A stretch of DNA of 10,608 bases from Clostridia bacterium (GTDB lineage Bacteria; Bacillota_A; Clostridia; Oscillospirales; CAG-272). The stretch covers positions 1 through 10,608 of the forward strand of contig JAGBZZ010000003.1 of the NCBI GenBank assembly GCA_017652965.1. Direction: 5' to 3'. Below the pieces are notes generated by a model that searched no databases, was not told the DNA's origin, and worked only from the letters and a program-made list of their open reading frames with translations. The position numbers and the translations under genes were made by a program. Within the stretch, counting starts at the first letter, position 1; each line of letters begins with the position of its first letter. Of the stretch, positions 1 through 8,730 are shown piece by piece.

Positions 1-59
1 AAAGATGGGCTCTATGGTAAGGATATCCTGTTTCCTGCCTTTTTATTCGTGTAAGCGAG

Positions 60-94
60 AAAATCCCGCGCGCAGGCAAGTGCGCGTAGGCGGG
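60..94 (-). terminator. Putative intrinsic terminator of the dnaN-to-XRE operon
   Basis: Read on the minus strand, CCCG, a 4-nt bulge, then CGCGCA form one arm; the loop is CTTGCC; the other arm is TGCGCG then CGGG. That gives about ten GC base pairs, followed by A and four Ts. It lies about 95 bp after the stop codon of the last gene of the minus-strand block, where a terminator is expected. The T run is short, so the call is moderate. The plus strand has no T run after the stem, so it would not act in that direction. Confidence 0.45.
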
Positions 95-97
95 GAT

Positions 98-129
98 GCA
101 GGGGCGGGCGGCGTGTGCCCGTCCCCTGC
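98..129. repeat. GC-rich inverted repeat (strong hairpin) downstream of the XRE gene
   Basis: The arms GCAGGGGCGGGC and GCCCGTCCCCTGC pair over 12 bp with a single bulged base, around a 7-nt loop. No T run follows on either strand, so it is not a standard terminator alone. It sits just before the terminator-like hairpin at 60-94 in the transcript of the minus-strand operon and may stabilise the 3' end or assist termination. No gene is seen in bases 1-189; the plus-strand reading through here is open only because it opposes the XRE gene. Confidence 0.5.
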
Positions 130-189
130 CGGTTCGTATAGAGAAGATACGGGTCTCCCCTCCGGCGCCATGCGGGCGGGGATGGGCGA

Positions 190-777
190 TCAGTTCTTCT
201 TGATAAAGAGGTCGGTCAGGTTGCCCGAGGCGGCGCCGGTGTTCTCGGTCACCTCGAAGTCAAACTCATCAAGGTCATCCTCGACAGCCTTCTTGGGGGC
301 AGGAGCGGGAGCGGGCTTCTCCTCGACCACGGGGGCGGGAGCGGGCTTCTCCTCGACTACGGGAGCGGGAGCGGGCTTCTCCTCGACCACGGGAGCGGGA
401 GCGGGCTTTTCCTCCACCACGGGTGCGGCAGGAGCGGGGGCCACGGGCTCCTCTACCACAGGGGCAGGGGCGGGTGCGGCAGGAGCCTCGGCAGCGGGGG
501 CCTCGGCGGCAGGGGTCGTAAGAGAGGGCGGAAGCGTCTTCTTTCTTGCGGGCTTCTTCGCCTTTTCCACGATCACATCAAAGCTATCGTCAAGCAGATC
601 ATCAATGCTGATACCAAACAGCTGCTTGATGGCGATCAGCTTCTCGGCCTCGGGGTAGGAGTCACCCACCTCCCATTTGTAGACAGCCTGACGGGTCACG
701 CCGACCGCGCGGGCAAATCCCTCCTGGGTGAAGCCGTTTGCTTTTCTGAGTGCCACGATCTTTTCGTTGTACTTCAT
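190..777 (-). CDS. XRE-family helix-turn-helix protein with Pro/Ala/Glu repeat region
   Basis: Residues 4-62 form a Cro/C1-type helix-turn-helix domain: LRKANGFTQEGFARAVGVTRQAVYKWEVG, here split by its helices into KIVALRKANGFTQ, EGFARAVG and VTRQAVYKWEVG, followed by a third helical part ending FGISIDDLL. This predicts a sequence-specific DNA-binding cytoplasmic regulator. A Lys-rich stretch (about 73-80) leads into a low-complexity Pro/Ala/Val/Glu region (about 88-163) that includes four copies of VVEEKPAPAP at 120-159. The tail is acidic and aromatic (DDLDEFDFEV, 167-176) and ends NLTDLFIKKN. No membrane segment or signal peptide is seen. The ATG is preceded by AAAGG about ten bases upstream. 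It follows the lipoprotein gene by 33 bp and is the last gene of the block. The DNA-binding domain is clear; the target, ligand and role of the long extension are unknown. Confidence 0.85.
   Translation of the reverse strand: MKYNEKIVALRKANGFTQEGFARAVGVTRQAVYKWEVGDSYPEAEKLIAIKQLFGISIDDLLDDSFDVIVEKAKKPARKKTLPPSLTTPAAEAPAAEAPAAPAPAPVVEEPVAPAPAAPVVEEKPAPAPVVEEKPAPAPVVEEKPAPAPVVEEKPAPAPAPKKAVEDDLDEFDFEVTENTGAASGNLTDLFIKKN
301..420 (-). repeat. Four tandem 30-bp coding repeats in the XRE gene
   Basis: Four in-frame 30-bp units (301-330, 331-360, 361-390, 391-420) each encode VVEEKPAPAP on the minus strand and differ from each other by only a few bases. A degenerate related stretch, VVEEPVAPAP, follows at about 430-460. 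Near-identity at third codon positions suggests recent duplication by slippage or unequal exchange rather than old divergence. Copy number may differ between strains. Confidence 0.95.
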
Positions 778-810
778 CTTCTCAGAACCTTTCTTGATGT
801 GTTATTATTT

Positions 811-1431
811 TCATTGTTCATTTAAATCGTCGTCATAGGAGATGCAGGTCAGCTTATCGCAGCGCCAGCCGTCCTCCCCTCTGACAAGAGGAAGGGTCAG
901 CGTTCTTTCCTGCGGGGTCTTTCCCTCCGGGGTAATGCGCACGCGCACCGTCACGGTGGCGGTGTCCTTCTGAATGGCGGTGACAAGCAGGGTATCGGTC
1001 AGATACTCATGCACGGTATCCTTGTACCATGCCTCACGCGTAGAAAGGACGTAAAGCCCACGGCCGACGGCAAGGTCGCGGTAGTCTGCCAGGGTATCCT
1101 CTGTGGTCGTCAGTGCCTTGCGGTACAAAATGTCCTGCACCTCGGGGGTATACACCTCGGCGGCCAGAAGGCAAAGCTCGGCAACCGACTCCACCCCCAT
1201 CTCGCGGCAGTACTCCGTATCGGCGTACATATAGCCTTCAAAGGCCTCGCCAGAGGTGGGGATCCCCTCCCCAAGGAAGATACTGTTCACAAGAAGGGAG
1301 CGGTCTAAAAGTGCCACGGCCGCCGCACTGACCTCCTCTGCCGTGGCAGGGGGCTCCTGGCTCCCGCCACAGGACAGAAGAAGGGTGCATAGAGTCAAAA
1401 GGGCTAAAAGAAACGGTATGAGGCGCTTCAT
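811..1431 (-). CDS. Predicted lipoprotein of unknown function, coupled to gyrA
   Basis: The N-terminus [12 protein letters not shown] has a positive start and a hydrophobic core, ending in LLSC with Cys21 as the likely lipidated residue, so this is a predicted membrane-anchored lipoprotein of 206 residues exposed outside the membrane. The mature part starts with a Gly/Ser/Pro linker, has a helical middle, and ends with a beta-rich section (about 145-200: [32 protein letters not shown]). That last pattern, ending in a Gly-Trp-Arg turn, is common in NTF2-like or related lipoprotein domains, but this is inference from pattern only. Its ATG overlaps the gyrA stop in ATGA, with GGAGG about ten bases upstream inside gyrA, so translation is probably coupled. 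I do not recognise the family and assign no function. Confidence 0.78.
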   Translation of the reverse strand: MKRLIPFLLALLTLCTLLLSCGGSQEPPATAEEVSAAAVALLDRSLLVNSIFLGEGIPTSGEAFEGYMYADTEYCREMGVESVAELCLLAAEVYTPEVQDILYRKALTTTEDTLADYRDLAVGRGLYVLSTREAWYKDTVHEYLTDTLLVTAIQKDTATVTVRVRITPEGKTPQERTLTLPLVRGEDGWRCDKLTCISYDDDLNEQ

Positions 1432-4001
1432 TCCTCATTGCCCTCCCCGCCATCCTCGGCGGTGTTTTCCTCGGAGGCAGGCACGGAAGGAAGCTCGGGT
1501 GCGACCTCTACGACCTCGGGTGCGGCCTCGATCTCCTCGAGGGTCTCCTCCTCCTTCTCAAGCCGTGCGAGGTTAACGACCCGCACGTCCTCCTCAAGCC
1601 GCATCACAATGACGCCGCCCGCAGTACGCGAGTAGGTAGGAATGCCCGAGGCAGGGGTACGGATAATGACGCCGTCCGAGGTGATCAGCATCAGGTCATC
1701 GTCCTCGGTGACGGCGGCAATGCCGGCAAGCTCACCCGTCTTATCCGAGATGTTGTGACACTGGACACCGTGACCGCCACGGTTCTTCATCGAGCGGAAA
1801 TCGTCAAATTCCGACCGCTTTCCGTATCCTTTTTCGGTAATTGTCAAGAATTGTTTACCCTCTGCTACGATAACCACGCCGATAACCTCGTCGCCCTCCT
1901 GAAGACTGATGCCGCGCACACCGCGGGCGGTACGGCCCATCGAGCGGACGTTTTCCTCGGTAAAGCGGGTGGCAAGACCGCGTCTGGTTGCCAGAAGCAG
2001 GTCGGTTCCGCCCTTCGTATGGCGGATAAAGAGAAGCTCGTCACCCTCGTCAAGCGTCAGGGCACGCTTACCGCCCTTACGCTGATACTCGTACTCCGAA
2101 AGCAGGGTGCGCTTGATAACACCGCGCTTGGTGACCATGGTCAGATACTCGGTATCCGAGAAAGCGGCGATCGGGATGATCGCGGTGATGCTTTCCCCTT
2201 CGGCAAGGCCGTCGAGAATATTGACGATGTTCGATCCCTTTGCGGTACGCGAGGCCTCGGGGATGCGGTAAGCCTTCTTGGTATAGACCTTACCGAGGTT
2301 GGTGAAGAACATGAGGAACTCATGGCTGTTGGCCACAATGACGTTCTCCACGAAGTCCTCCTCCTTGGTGGTCATACCGCGGATGCCCTTGCCCCCTCTG
2401 TGCTGTGCCGTGTAGGTGGCGGCGGGCTGGCGCTTGATGTAGCCCGCATGCGTCAGGGTAATAACGCAGGTGTGACGGGGGATCAGATCCTCAAGGTCGA
2501 TTTCATCAGTCGCCTCGATAAGCTCGGTACGGCGGCTGTCGCCAAACTTTTCCTTGACCGTCTCCAGCTCCTCACGGATGATGTCCTTGATCTTCTCTTC
2601 ATCCGAAAGGATGGCACGCAGCTCCCCAACGCGCAGGGTCAGCTTTTCCAGTCTATCCTCGATCTTCTGCCGCTCAAGGCCGGAAAGCTTACCAAGGGTC
2701 ATCTCCACGATGGCCTGTGCCTGGGCATCCGAAAGACCGAAGGAGGCACAAAGCTTTTCCTTGGCATCCGGGATGGACTGCGAGTGACGGATGATCTCGA
2801 TCACCTCGTCGATATGGTCAAGGGCGATCTTGTAGCCCTCAAAGATGTGCATCTCAGCCAGCGACTTTTCAAGGTCATAGCGCGTGCGGCGGGTAATGAC
2901 CTCCTCCTGGTGGCGGATATAGTGGTCAAGAATGTCGGGCAGGGTCAGAACCTTCGGCTCGCCCCCCACAAGCGCCAGCATATTGACGGCGCAGGTGCTT
3001 TGCAGCTGAGTATACTTATACAGCTGATTGAGGATGACCTCACCGTTGGCATCGCGGCGGTATTCCACCACGATCCGCATGCCGGCACGACCCGATTCAT
3101 CGCGGATATCGGTAATGCCCTCGATCTTCTTATCCTTCACAAGGTCTGCCATCGAGGAGACCAGCATGCTCTTGTTGACCATATAGGGGATCTCGGTCAC
3201 CACAATGCGATGCTCGTTCTCCTCTACCCGTGCCCGCGCACGCACAATGACCCGCCCGCGCCCGGTGGCGTAGGCATCGTACATCCCGCGTGAACCGTAG
3301 ATGAGACCGTAGGTCGGGAAGTCCGGCCCCTTGATGTACATCATAAGCTCATCCACCGAGCATTCCGGATGCTCCATACGGTAGATGGTACCGTCGATCA
3401 CCTCCGAAAGGTTGTGCGGGGGAATATTGGTCGCCATACCGACGGCGATACCCACCGACCCGTTGACAAGAATGTTCGGGAACCGGGAGGGAAGGACGGT
3501 CGGCTCTTTTCTCGAGTTATCAAAGTTCGGCTGGAAGTCAACGACGTTCTTTTCGATGTCGCTCATCATATGCGCGGCGATCTTGGCCATTCTCGCCTCG
3601 GTATAACGGTAGGCGGCCGCGCCGTCACCGTCCACGTTACCGAAGTTGCCGTGGCCGTCCACCAGCGGATAGCGCAGAGAAAAGGACTGGGCAAAGCGCA
3701 CCATCGTATCGTAGACGGCGGCATCCCCGTGGGGATGATAGCGACCCAGCACGTTACCGACTGTGGTAGCCGACTTGCGGTAAGGCTTGTCGTGCGTCAG
3801 GCCGTCCTCGTACATGGCGTACATAATGCGGCGCTGACCCGGCTTCATCCCGTCGCGCACGTCGGGCAGCGCGCGGGAGGTGATCACGCTCATGGAATAT
3901 TCCAGGAAGGACTGTCTCACTTCCTTTTCCATATAGCGGTTTTCTATTTTTTGCAGAGGAAAAGAAATATCATCGCCCTGTGCTCTATGTTCCTGTGCCA
4001 T
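1428..4001 (-). CDS. gyrA: DNA gyrase subunit A
   Basis: GyrA is the DNA breakage-reunion subunit of the A2B2 gyrase, which adds negative supercoils using ATP hydrolysed by GyrB. The protein is 857 residues. The catalytic tyrosine is Tyr133 in [11 protein letters not shown], next to Arg132. The quinolone region reads [14 protein letters not shown], with Ala94 in place of the usual Ser (E. coli Ser83) and Asp98 at the Asp87 position. The GyrA box, which marks a true gyrase able to wrap DNA rather than topoisomerase IV, is QHRGGKG at 533-539, with His for the usual first Arg. A six-bladed beta-pinwheel follows to about 814, then a strongly acidic Glu-rich tail (815-857). The ATG has AAAGGAG nine bases upstream. 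It lies 17 bp after gyrB and overlaps the lipoprotein gene by 4 nt. Confidence 0.99.
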   Translation of the reverse strand: MAQEHRAQGDDISFPLQKIENRYMEKEVRQSFLEYSMSVITSRALPDVRDGMKPGQRRIMYAMYEDGLTHDKPYRKSATTVGNVLGRYHPHGDAAVYDTMVRFAQSFSLRYPLVDGHGNFGNVDGDGAAAYRYTEARMAKIAAHMMSDIEKNVVDFQPNFDNSRKEPTVLPSRFPNILVNGSVGIAVGMATNIPPHNLSEVIDGTIYRMEHPECSVDELMMYIKGPDFPTYGLIYGSRGMYDAYATGRGRVIVRARARVEENEHRIVVTEIPYMVNKSMLVSSMADLVKDKKIEGITDIRDESGRAGMRIVVEYRRDANGEVILNQLYKYTQLQSTCAVNMLALVGGEPKVLTLPDILDHYIRHQEEVITRRTRYDLEKSLAEMHIFEGYKIALDHIDEVIEIIRHSQSIPDAKEKLCASFGLSDAQAQAIVEMTLGKLSGLERQKIEDRLEKLTLRVGELRAILSDEEKIKDIIREELETVKEKFGDSRRTELIEATDEIDLEDLIPRHTCVITLTHAGYIKRQPAATYTAQHRGGKGIRGMTTKEEDFVENVIVANSHEFLMFFTNLGKVYTKKAYRIPEASRTAKGSNIVNILDGLAEGESITAIIPIAAFSDTEYLTMVTKRGVIKRTLLSEYEYQRKGGKRALTLDEGDELLFIRHTKGGTDLLLATRRGLATRFTEENVRSMGRTARGVRGISLQEGDEVIGVVIVAEGKQFLTITEKGYGKRSEFDDFRSMKNRGGHGVQCHNISDKTGELAGIAAVTEDDDLMLITSDGVIIRTPASGIPTYSRTAGGVIVMRLEEDVRVVNLARLEKEEETLEEIEAAPEVVEVAPELPSVPASEENTAEDGGEGNEE

Positions 4002-4018
4002 GCTTCTTTTCTCCTTTC

Positions 4019-5968
<1,950 letters not shown>

Positions 5969-6226
5969 TCAAAGACCAAATCGCTCTGCCCGTCGGCGGA
6001 GCGCCCGCGGGGCATTTCGGGTAAAATAAATTCTTAAGCCTTCCTTTTCGGCGCATACCGCAAACGACACGGGGATCTCCCCTGTTGTAACGGTTACACT
6101 GCCTTCTTTTTCCTTACCCGCCAAAAAGCGGCGGGTGAGGGGGGAAACCGTGGCACTGTCCATATCGAAAATGCCTACGATATCCTCCTTTACTATGCCA
6201 CAGCTCTCATTCAGATACAGCTTCAT
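5969..6226 (-). CDS. remB: DUF370 family protein, RemB-like regulator
   Basis: This 85-residue protein matches the DUF370 (RemA/RemB) family: a short beta strand MKLYLNE, then IVKEDIVGIFDMD, a Ser-Pro-containing helix (TVSPLTRRFL), a second beta unit, and a basic end PRALRRRAERFGL. In B. subtilis the equivalent, RemB (YaaB), lies in the same place between recF and gyrB and affects biofilm matrix gene expression together with RemA; RemA binds DNA. The symbol rests on this synteny plus family resemblance. The start has GGAGG five bases upstream, placed within the end of recF, and the two genes overlap by 20 nt in different frames. What it regulates here is not shown by the sequence. Confidence 0.86.
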   Translation of the reverse strand: MKLYLNESCGIVKEDIVGIFDMDSATVSPLTRRFLAGKEKEGSVTVTTGEIPVSFAVCAEKEGLRIYFTRNAPRALRRRAERFGL

Positions 6227-7307
6227 ATTTTCCTCCGCTTACCTTGATAAGATGGGCATCGGTTCCACTAAAATCCCGCTCGTCACACGCCGTAACCAGG
6301 ATCTGACGCCCGGAGAGCGCCGAAAGCAGATACTGTCGGCGGCCGGCATCCAGCTCGCTCATGACGTCGTCAAAGAGAAACACGGGATATTCTCCAAGCA
6401 TCCTGTGCGATACCTCCCCCTCGGCAAGCTTCATGGCAAGGGCTATGGAGCGTTGCTGCCCCTGCGATGCATACAGGCGGGCGGGGACTGCGCCTAAAAG
6501 GATCTCGATATCGTCATGGTGCGGGCCGAAGACGGTGTAGCCTGCGGCGATCTCCCGTCTTATATCCGACATCATAAGGGTAGCATACTTTTCACTTAAA
6601 ATGGGGACAATATTTTCCTCTACCTCCGCACGGTAGGAAAGGCTGAGGCTCTCCCTCCCGCCCGAAATATCGGCAATGATCTCGGCGGCGATGGGGGAAA
6701 GCATCCGCATATACTCATACCGCATGGAAACGATCCGCGCGGCCGCCTCGGCAAGCTTTTGCGTCCAAACGCGGAACTCCTCCTCCTCAAAGGGTAACCC
6801 CTTTTGCGCAAAGCGGAGAAGCGTGTTGCGATTTTCCAGTATTTTCTGATAGGATGCGTAAATATTCAGATATTCGGGACGTAGCCCGGCAATGGCGATG
6901 TTGATAAAATCCCGCCGAAGCTGGGGTGCCCCCTTGACAAGCATCAGGTGCTCGGGGTGGAAAAGGACGGCTTGAAAAACGCCTATCATCTCGGCCGCCG
7001 TTTCTGCACGGACACCGTTGATCTTTCTTACTCTTTCCCTACCCGTGTAGCGATAAAGCAGCGATCTTTCCCGGCCGCCCCCTAAAAATTTGGCCTCTAT
7101 TTCATAAAAGGGAGCGCCAAATCCCAAAAGCTCCTTATCCTGTGCCCCGCGAAAGCTTTTGCCGCGGGCAAAGTAATAAACAGCCTCCAAAAGGTTGGTC
7201 TTTCCCTCGGCATTACTGCCGTAAAGAAGATTGACCCCGGGGGAAAAGGTCACCGTCTCGTTTGCAAGGTTACGAAAGCCGGCCGCACGGACCGAAAGCA
7301 GCTGCAT
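6207..7307 (-). CDS. recF: DNA replication and repair protein RecF
   Basis: RecF is an SMC-like ABC ATPase that acts with RecO and RecR to help load RecA at single-stranded gaps and stalled forks. The 366-residue length is normal. Walker A is GSNAEGKT at 30-37, differing from the common GxNGxGKT in having Ala-Glu before GKT but keeping Lys36 and Thr37. The ABC signature region is SQGQQRSIALAMKLAE, and Walker B is VFLFDDVMSELD with Asp313 and Asp314 and the catalytic-type Glu318. The long helical arm lies between. Its ATG overlaps the dnaN stop codon (TGATG, one shared base), with only a weak GGGTGA upstream, so translation probably depends on dnaN. It overlaps remB by 20 nt. Confidence 0.97.
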   Translation of the reverse strand: MQLLSVRAAGFRNLANETVTFSPGVNLLYGSNAEGKTNLLEAVYYFARGKSFRGAQDKELLGFGAPFYEIEAKFLGGGRERSLLYRYTGRERVRKINGVRAETAAEMIGVFQAVLFHPEHLMLVKGAPQLRRDFINIAIAGLRPEYLNIYASYQKILENRNTLLRFAQKGLPFEEEEFRVWTQKLAEAAARIVSMRYEYMRMLSPIAAEIIADISGGRESLSLSYRAEVEENIVPILSEKYATLMMSDIRREIAAGYTVFGPHHDDIEILLGAVPARLYASQGQQRSIALAMKLAEGEVSHRMLGEYPVFLFDDVMSELDAGRRQYLLSALSGRQILVTACDERDFSGTDAHLIKVSGGKYEAVSE

Positions 7308-8455
7308 CAGTCACCCATGCGGACAGGCAGCACCATATAAAAGTAACTGCTTTCGCTGTCTTTTTCCTTCGGCTCAATGGTAATGCTTTGCTTGGCACTT
7401 TTCAGGGTAAGAAGGATCTCCTCACCCTCCGCCGCGCGGATGGAGTTGATAAGGTAACGGCAGTTAAAGCCGATCTCAATGGCATCCCCCGTCTGGGTGC
7501 AGTCCATCTCGTCATATACCTTACCGGAAACCGAGGTGGAGGTCAGGGTCAGGAGCCCATCCTCGATCCCCAGCTTTACGTAGCTGCGGCCGTTCGACTG
7601 GCTCTTATCCTCGGCCACAAGGTTGGCACGCTCAAGCCCCTCTAAAAATCTTTCGCGGTTGACAGTCACAAAAATGGTCTGATCCTTCGGGATAATGCGG
7701 TTATAATCAATGTAATCCTCGTCGATAAGACGGGTAAAGAAGGTCATTTCATCCAGGTGGAAGATCGCATGCTTTCTCGTCAGATAGACGTTGATCTTTT
7801 CTTCCTCCTCGGGCAGGATGCGCAAAAGCTCGGTCAGGGCATGCCCGGGAACGATAAATTCAAAGGAGGGGCAGTCCACAGCGCCGATGTCGCGCACGTC
7901 ACAGCTCTGCTTGCAGACCGAAAGGGTAAAGCTGTCGCAGGATACGATCTCAAAGGTCCCATCCTCCACACGGAAGAAGGCGCCGCCCAGCATAGGGCGG
8001 GATTCCTGCGGCTCACCCACCGAGTGGATGACCTTACCGATCATGCGGCGCAAAAGGCCGGATTCGATCTCAAAGCCCTTCTCACCCGTCAGCATCGGCA
8101 GGTTCGGGAAGTCTGTCCCCTTAAGGGCAAAGAGAGAGAAGGAGGAGGCACCGCTGGAAATTCTGGCATTAAAGCGGTCGTCTACCTCAAGCACCACCGT
8201 ATCCTCGGGCATGACCTTTAAAATGTGCAGAAGGCGGGCGGCATTGATAATGACACTGCCGGGGGTCGTGACCTCCTCGCACTCCATTTCCGAGACGGTA
8301 CCCTTTTTCATATCATAGGTAGAAAGGCGCAGGCGATCCTCTACCGTTTCAATAAGAACACCCTCGATGGAGGCAATGGTATTTTTATTGGATACCGTCC
8401 CCATGGCGGGGGTAAGCTTCTCTAAAAACCGGGATTTCAAAAACGTGATCTTCAT
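7307..8455 (-). CDS. dnaN: DNA polymerase III subunit beta (sliding clamp)
   Basis: The beta clamp is a dimeric ring around DNA that holds the replicative polymerase and is also bound by repair and regulatory proteins. The protein is 382 residues, beginning MKITFLKSRFLEKL and ending in the family-typical YMVLPVR followed by MGD. The length suits three repeated clamp domains. The start chosen is the ATG with AAAGGAG six bases upstream; an in-frame TTG 36 bp further upstream has no ribosome binding site and lies in the AT-rich origin. It is the first gene after oriC and directly overlaps recF, with no S4-domain gene (rlbA) between them as in B. subtilis. Confidence 0.97.
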   Translation of the reverse strand: MKITFLKSRFLEKLTPAMGTVSNKNTIASIEGVLIETVEDRLRLSTYDMKKGTVSEMECEEVTTPGSVIINAARLLHILKVMPEDTVVLEVDDRFNARISSGASSFSLFALKGTDFPNLPMLTGEKGFEIESGLLRRMIGKVIHSVGEPQESRPMLGGAFFRVEDGTFEIVSCDSFTLSVCKQSCDVRDIGAVDCPSFEFIVPGHALTELLRILPEEEEKINVYLTRKHAIFHLDEMTFFTRLIDEDYIDYNRIIPKDQTIFVTVNRERFLEGLERANLVAEDKSQSNGRSYVKLGIEDGLLTLTSTSVSGKVYDEMDCTQTGDAIEIGFNCRYLINSIRAAEGEEILLTLKSAKQSITIEPKEKDSESSYFYMVLPVRMGD

Positions 8456-8490
8456 ATCCTGCTCCTTTCCGCAGTGCCGTATGGCAATCA

Positions 8491-8522
8491 AAAGAAAATG
8501 AATGAAATTATAAATATAGGTT
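8491..8522. other. AT-rich DNA unwinding element of oriC
   Basis: Of the first 30 bases here 25 are A or T, in a window that is otherwise GC-rich. It directly adjoins the trinucleotide run at 8524-8538, on the side away from the DnaA boxes, which is where strand opening is expected. It is also just upstream of the dnaN ribosome binding site, so it may double as the dnaN promoter region. Confidence 0.75.
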
Positions 8523-8523
8523 G

Positions 8524-8538
8524 TAGTAGTATTAGTAG
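8524..8538 (+). promoter_or_regulatory. DnaA-trio element
   Basis: The plus strand reads TAG TAG TAT TAG TAG, five successive triplets in phase. Read 3' to 5' from the DnaA boxes this is GAT GAT TAT GAT GAT, which fits the published DnaA-trio consensus 3'-(G/A)AT-5' at four of five units. It is followed by GGGGCGG and then DnaA boxes, and preceded by AT-rich DNA. In B. subtilis such an element guides the DnaA filament onto one single strand during opening. The role is inferred from matching order and sequence. Confidence 0.8.
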
Positions 8539-8542
8539 GGGC

Positions 8543-8560
8543 GGTGGAAACGGTGGAAAA
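8543..8560 (-). promoter_or_regulatory. Two adjacent tandem DnaA boxes next to the DnaA-trio
   Basis: The minus strand reads TTTTCCACC and then GTTTCCACC with no gap; on the plus strand it is the 9-bp direct repeat CGGTGGAAA twice (8542-8559). Each has two or more mismatches to TTATCCACA but keeps the TCCAC core. Paired boxes beside the trio match the positions of boxes 6 and 7 in B. subtilis. Confidence 0.75.
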
Positions 8561-8643
8561 CTCAAAAAAGCCTTATTGCGTGCACCTTTTCGGCAAAAAG
8601 TTATCAAGGTCTCACTGTGTAAAACCTGTGAAAGAGGGAAGGG

Positions 8644-8728
8644 TTTTCCACAGCCCCCTTTTTGCTTTTTCGGCGGCTTTTGTTTTCCACACGGTTTTCC
8701 ACGGGATAATCCACCGTTTTGTGGAAAA
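8644..8728. promoter_or_regulatory. DnaA-box cluster adjoining the 3' end of dnaA
   Basis: Box-like 9-mers are TTTTCCACA at 8644-8652 and 8683-8691 (plus), TTTTCCACG at 8695-8703 (plus), TAATCCACC at 8707-8715 (plus) and TTTTCCACA at 8720-8728 (minus). Three are identical and differ from the classic TTATCCACA at one base. A weaker TTTTACACA lies at 8616-8624 on the minus strand. The density and the position in oriC make DnaA binding very likely, though the local preference for T at position 3 is unusual. Confidence 0.85.
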
Positions 8729-8730
8729 CC
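8693..8730. repeat. 10-bp perfect inverted repeat built from two opposed DnaA boxes
   Basis: GGTTTTCCAC (8693-8702) and GTGGAAAACC (8721-8730) are perfect reverse complements separated by 18 bp. The right arm ends on the base before the dnaA stop codon. Each arm contains a DnaA box, so the symmetry may simply reflect two facing boxes. As RNA from the dnaA side it could form a hairpin, but no T run follows. Confidence 0.9.

Larger units (their letters stand above)
8456..8730. other. oriC: Chromosomal replication origin oriC (dnaA-dnaN intergenic region)
   Basis: This 275-bp gap has no gene and contains, from left to right, an AT-rich segment, a run of TAG-type trinucleotides, a short G-rich spacer, two tandem DnaA boxes, and a second cluster of boxes that ends at the dnaA stop codon. 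This is the arrangement known for the basal unwinding system of B. subtilis oriC, which is also downstream of dnaA. A TATAAT hexamer on the minus strand (8507-8512) could be a dnaN -10 element, but no good -35 lies 17 bp upstream, so it is not listed separately. No box cluster is seen upstream of dnaA, so the origin here may be single rather than bipartite. Confidence 0.92.

Noticed and set aside
18..44. AGGATATCCT palindrome followed by a T run as a plus-strand terminator
   Set aside because: The palindrome has no room for a loop, so only about three pairs could form, and the T run is some distance away.
157..181. CCCC/GGGG partial hairpin just after the XRE stop codon
   Set aside because: The arms are short and interrupted and no T run follows; the hairpins at 98-129 and 65-94 are better.
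301..420. Possible CRISPR array because of regular 30-bp units
   Set aside because: The units are directly adjacent with no unique spacers and encode an in-frame peptide repeat.
5..658. Plus-strand open reading frame with Gly/Ala/Ser/Thr repeats
   Set aside because: The repeats are the complement of the VVEEKPAPAP units of the XRE gene; no ribosome binding site or domain is seen.
1755..3293. Long plus-strand open reading frame (about 512 codons) opposite gyrA
   Set aside because: It is fully antisense to gyrA, has no family motifs, and is explained by codon bias of a GC-rich conserved gene.
8456..8491. Longer dnaN start at an in-frame TTG
   Set aside because: No ribosome binding site precedes it and it lies in the unwinding element; the ATG at 8455 has an ideal AAAGGAG.
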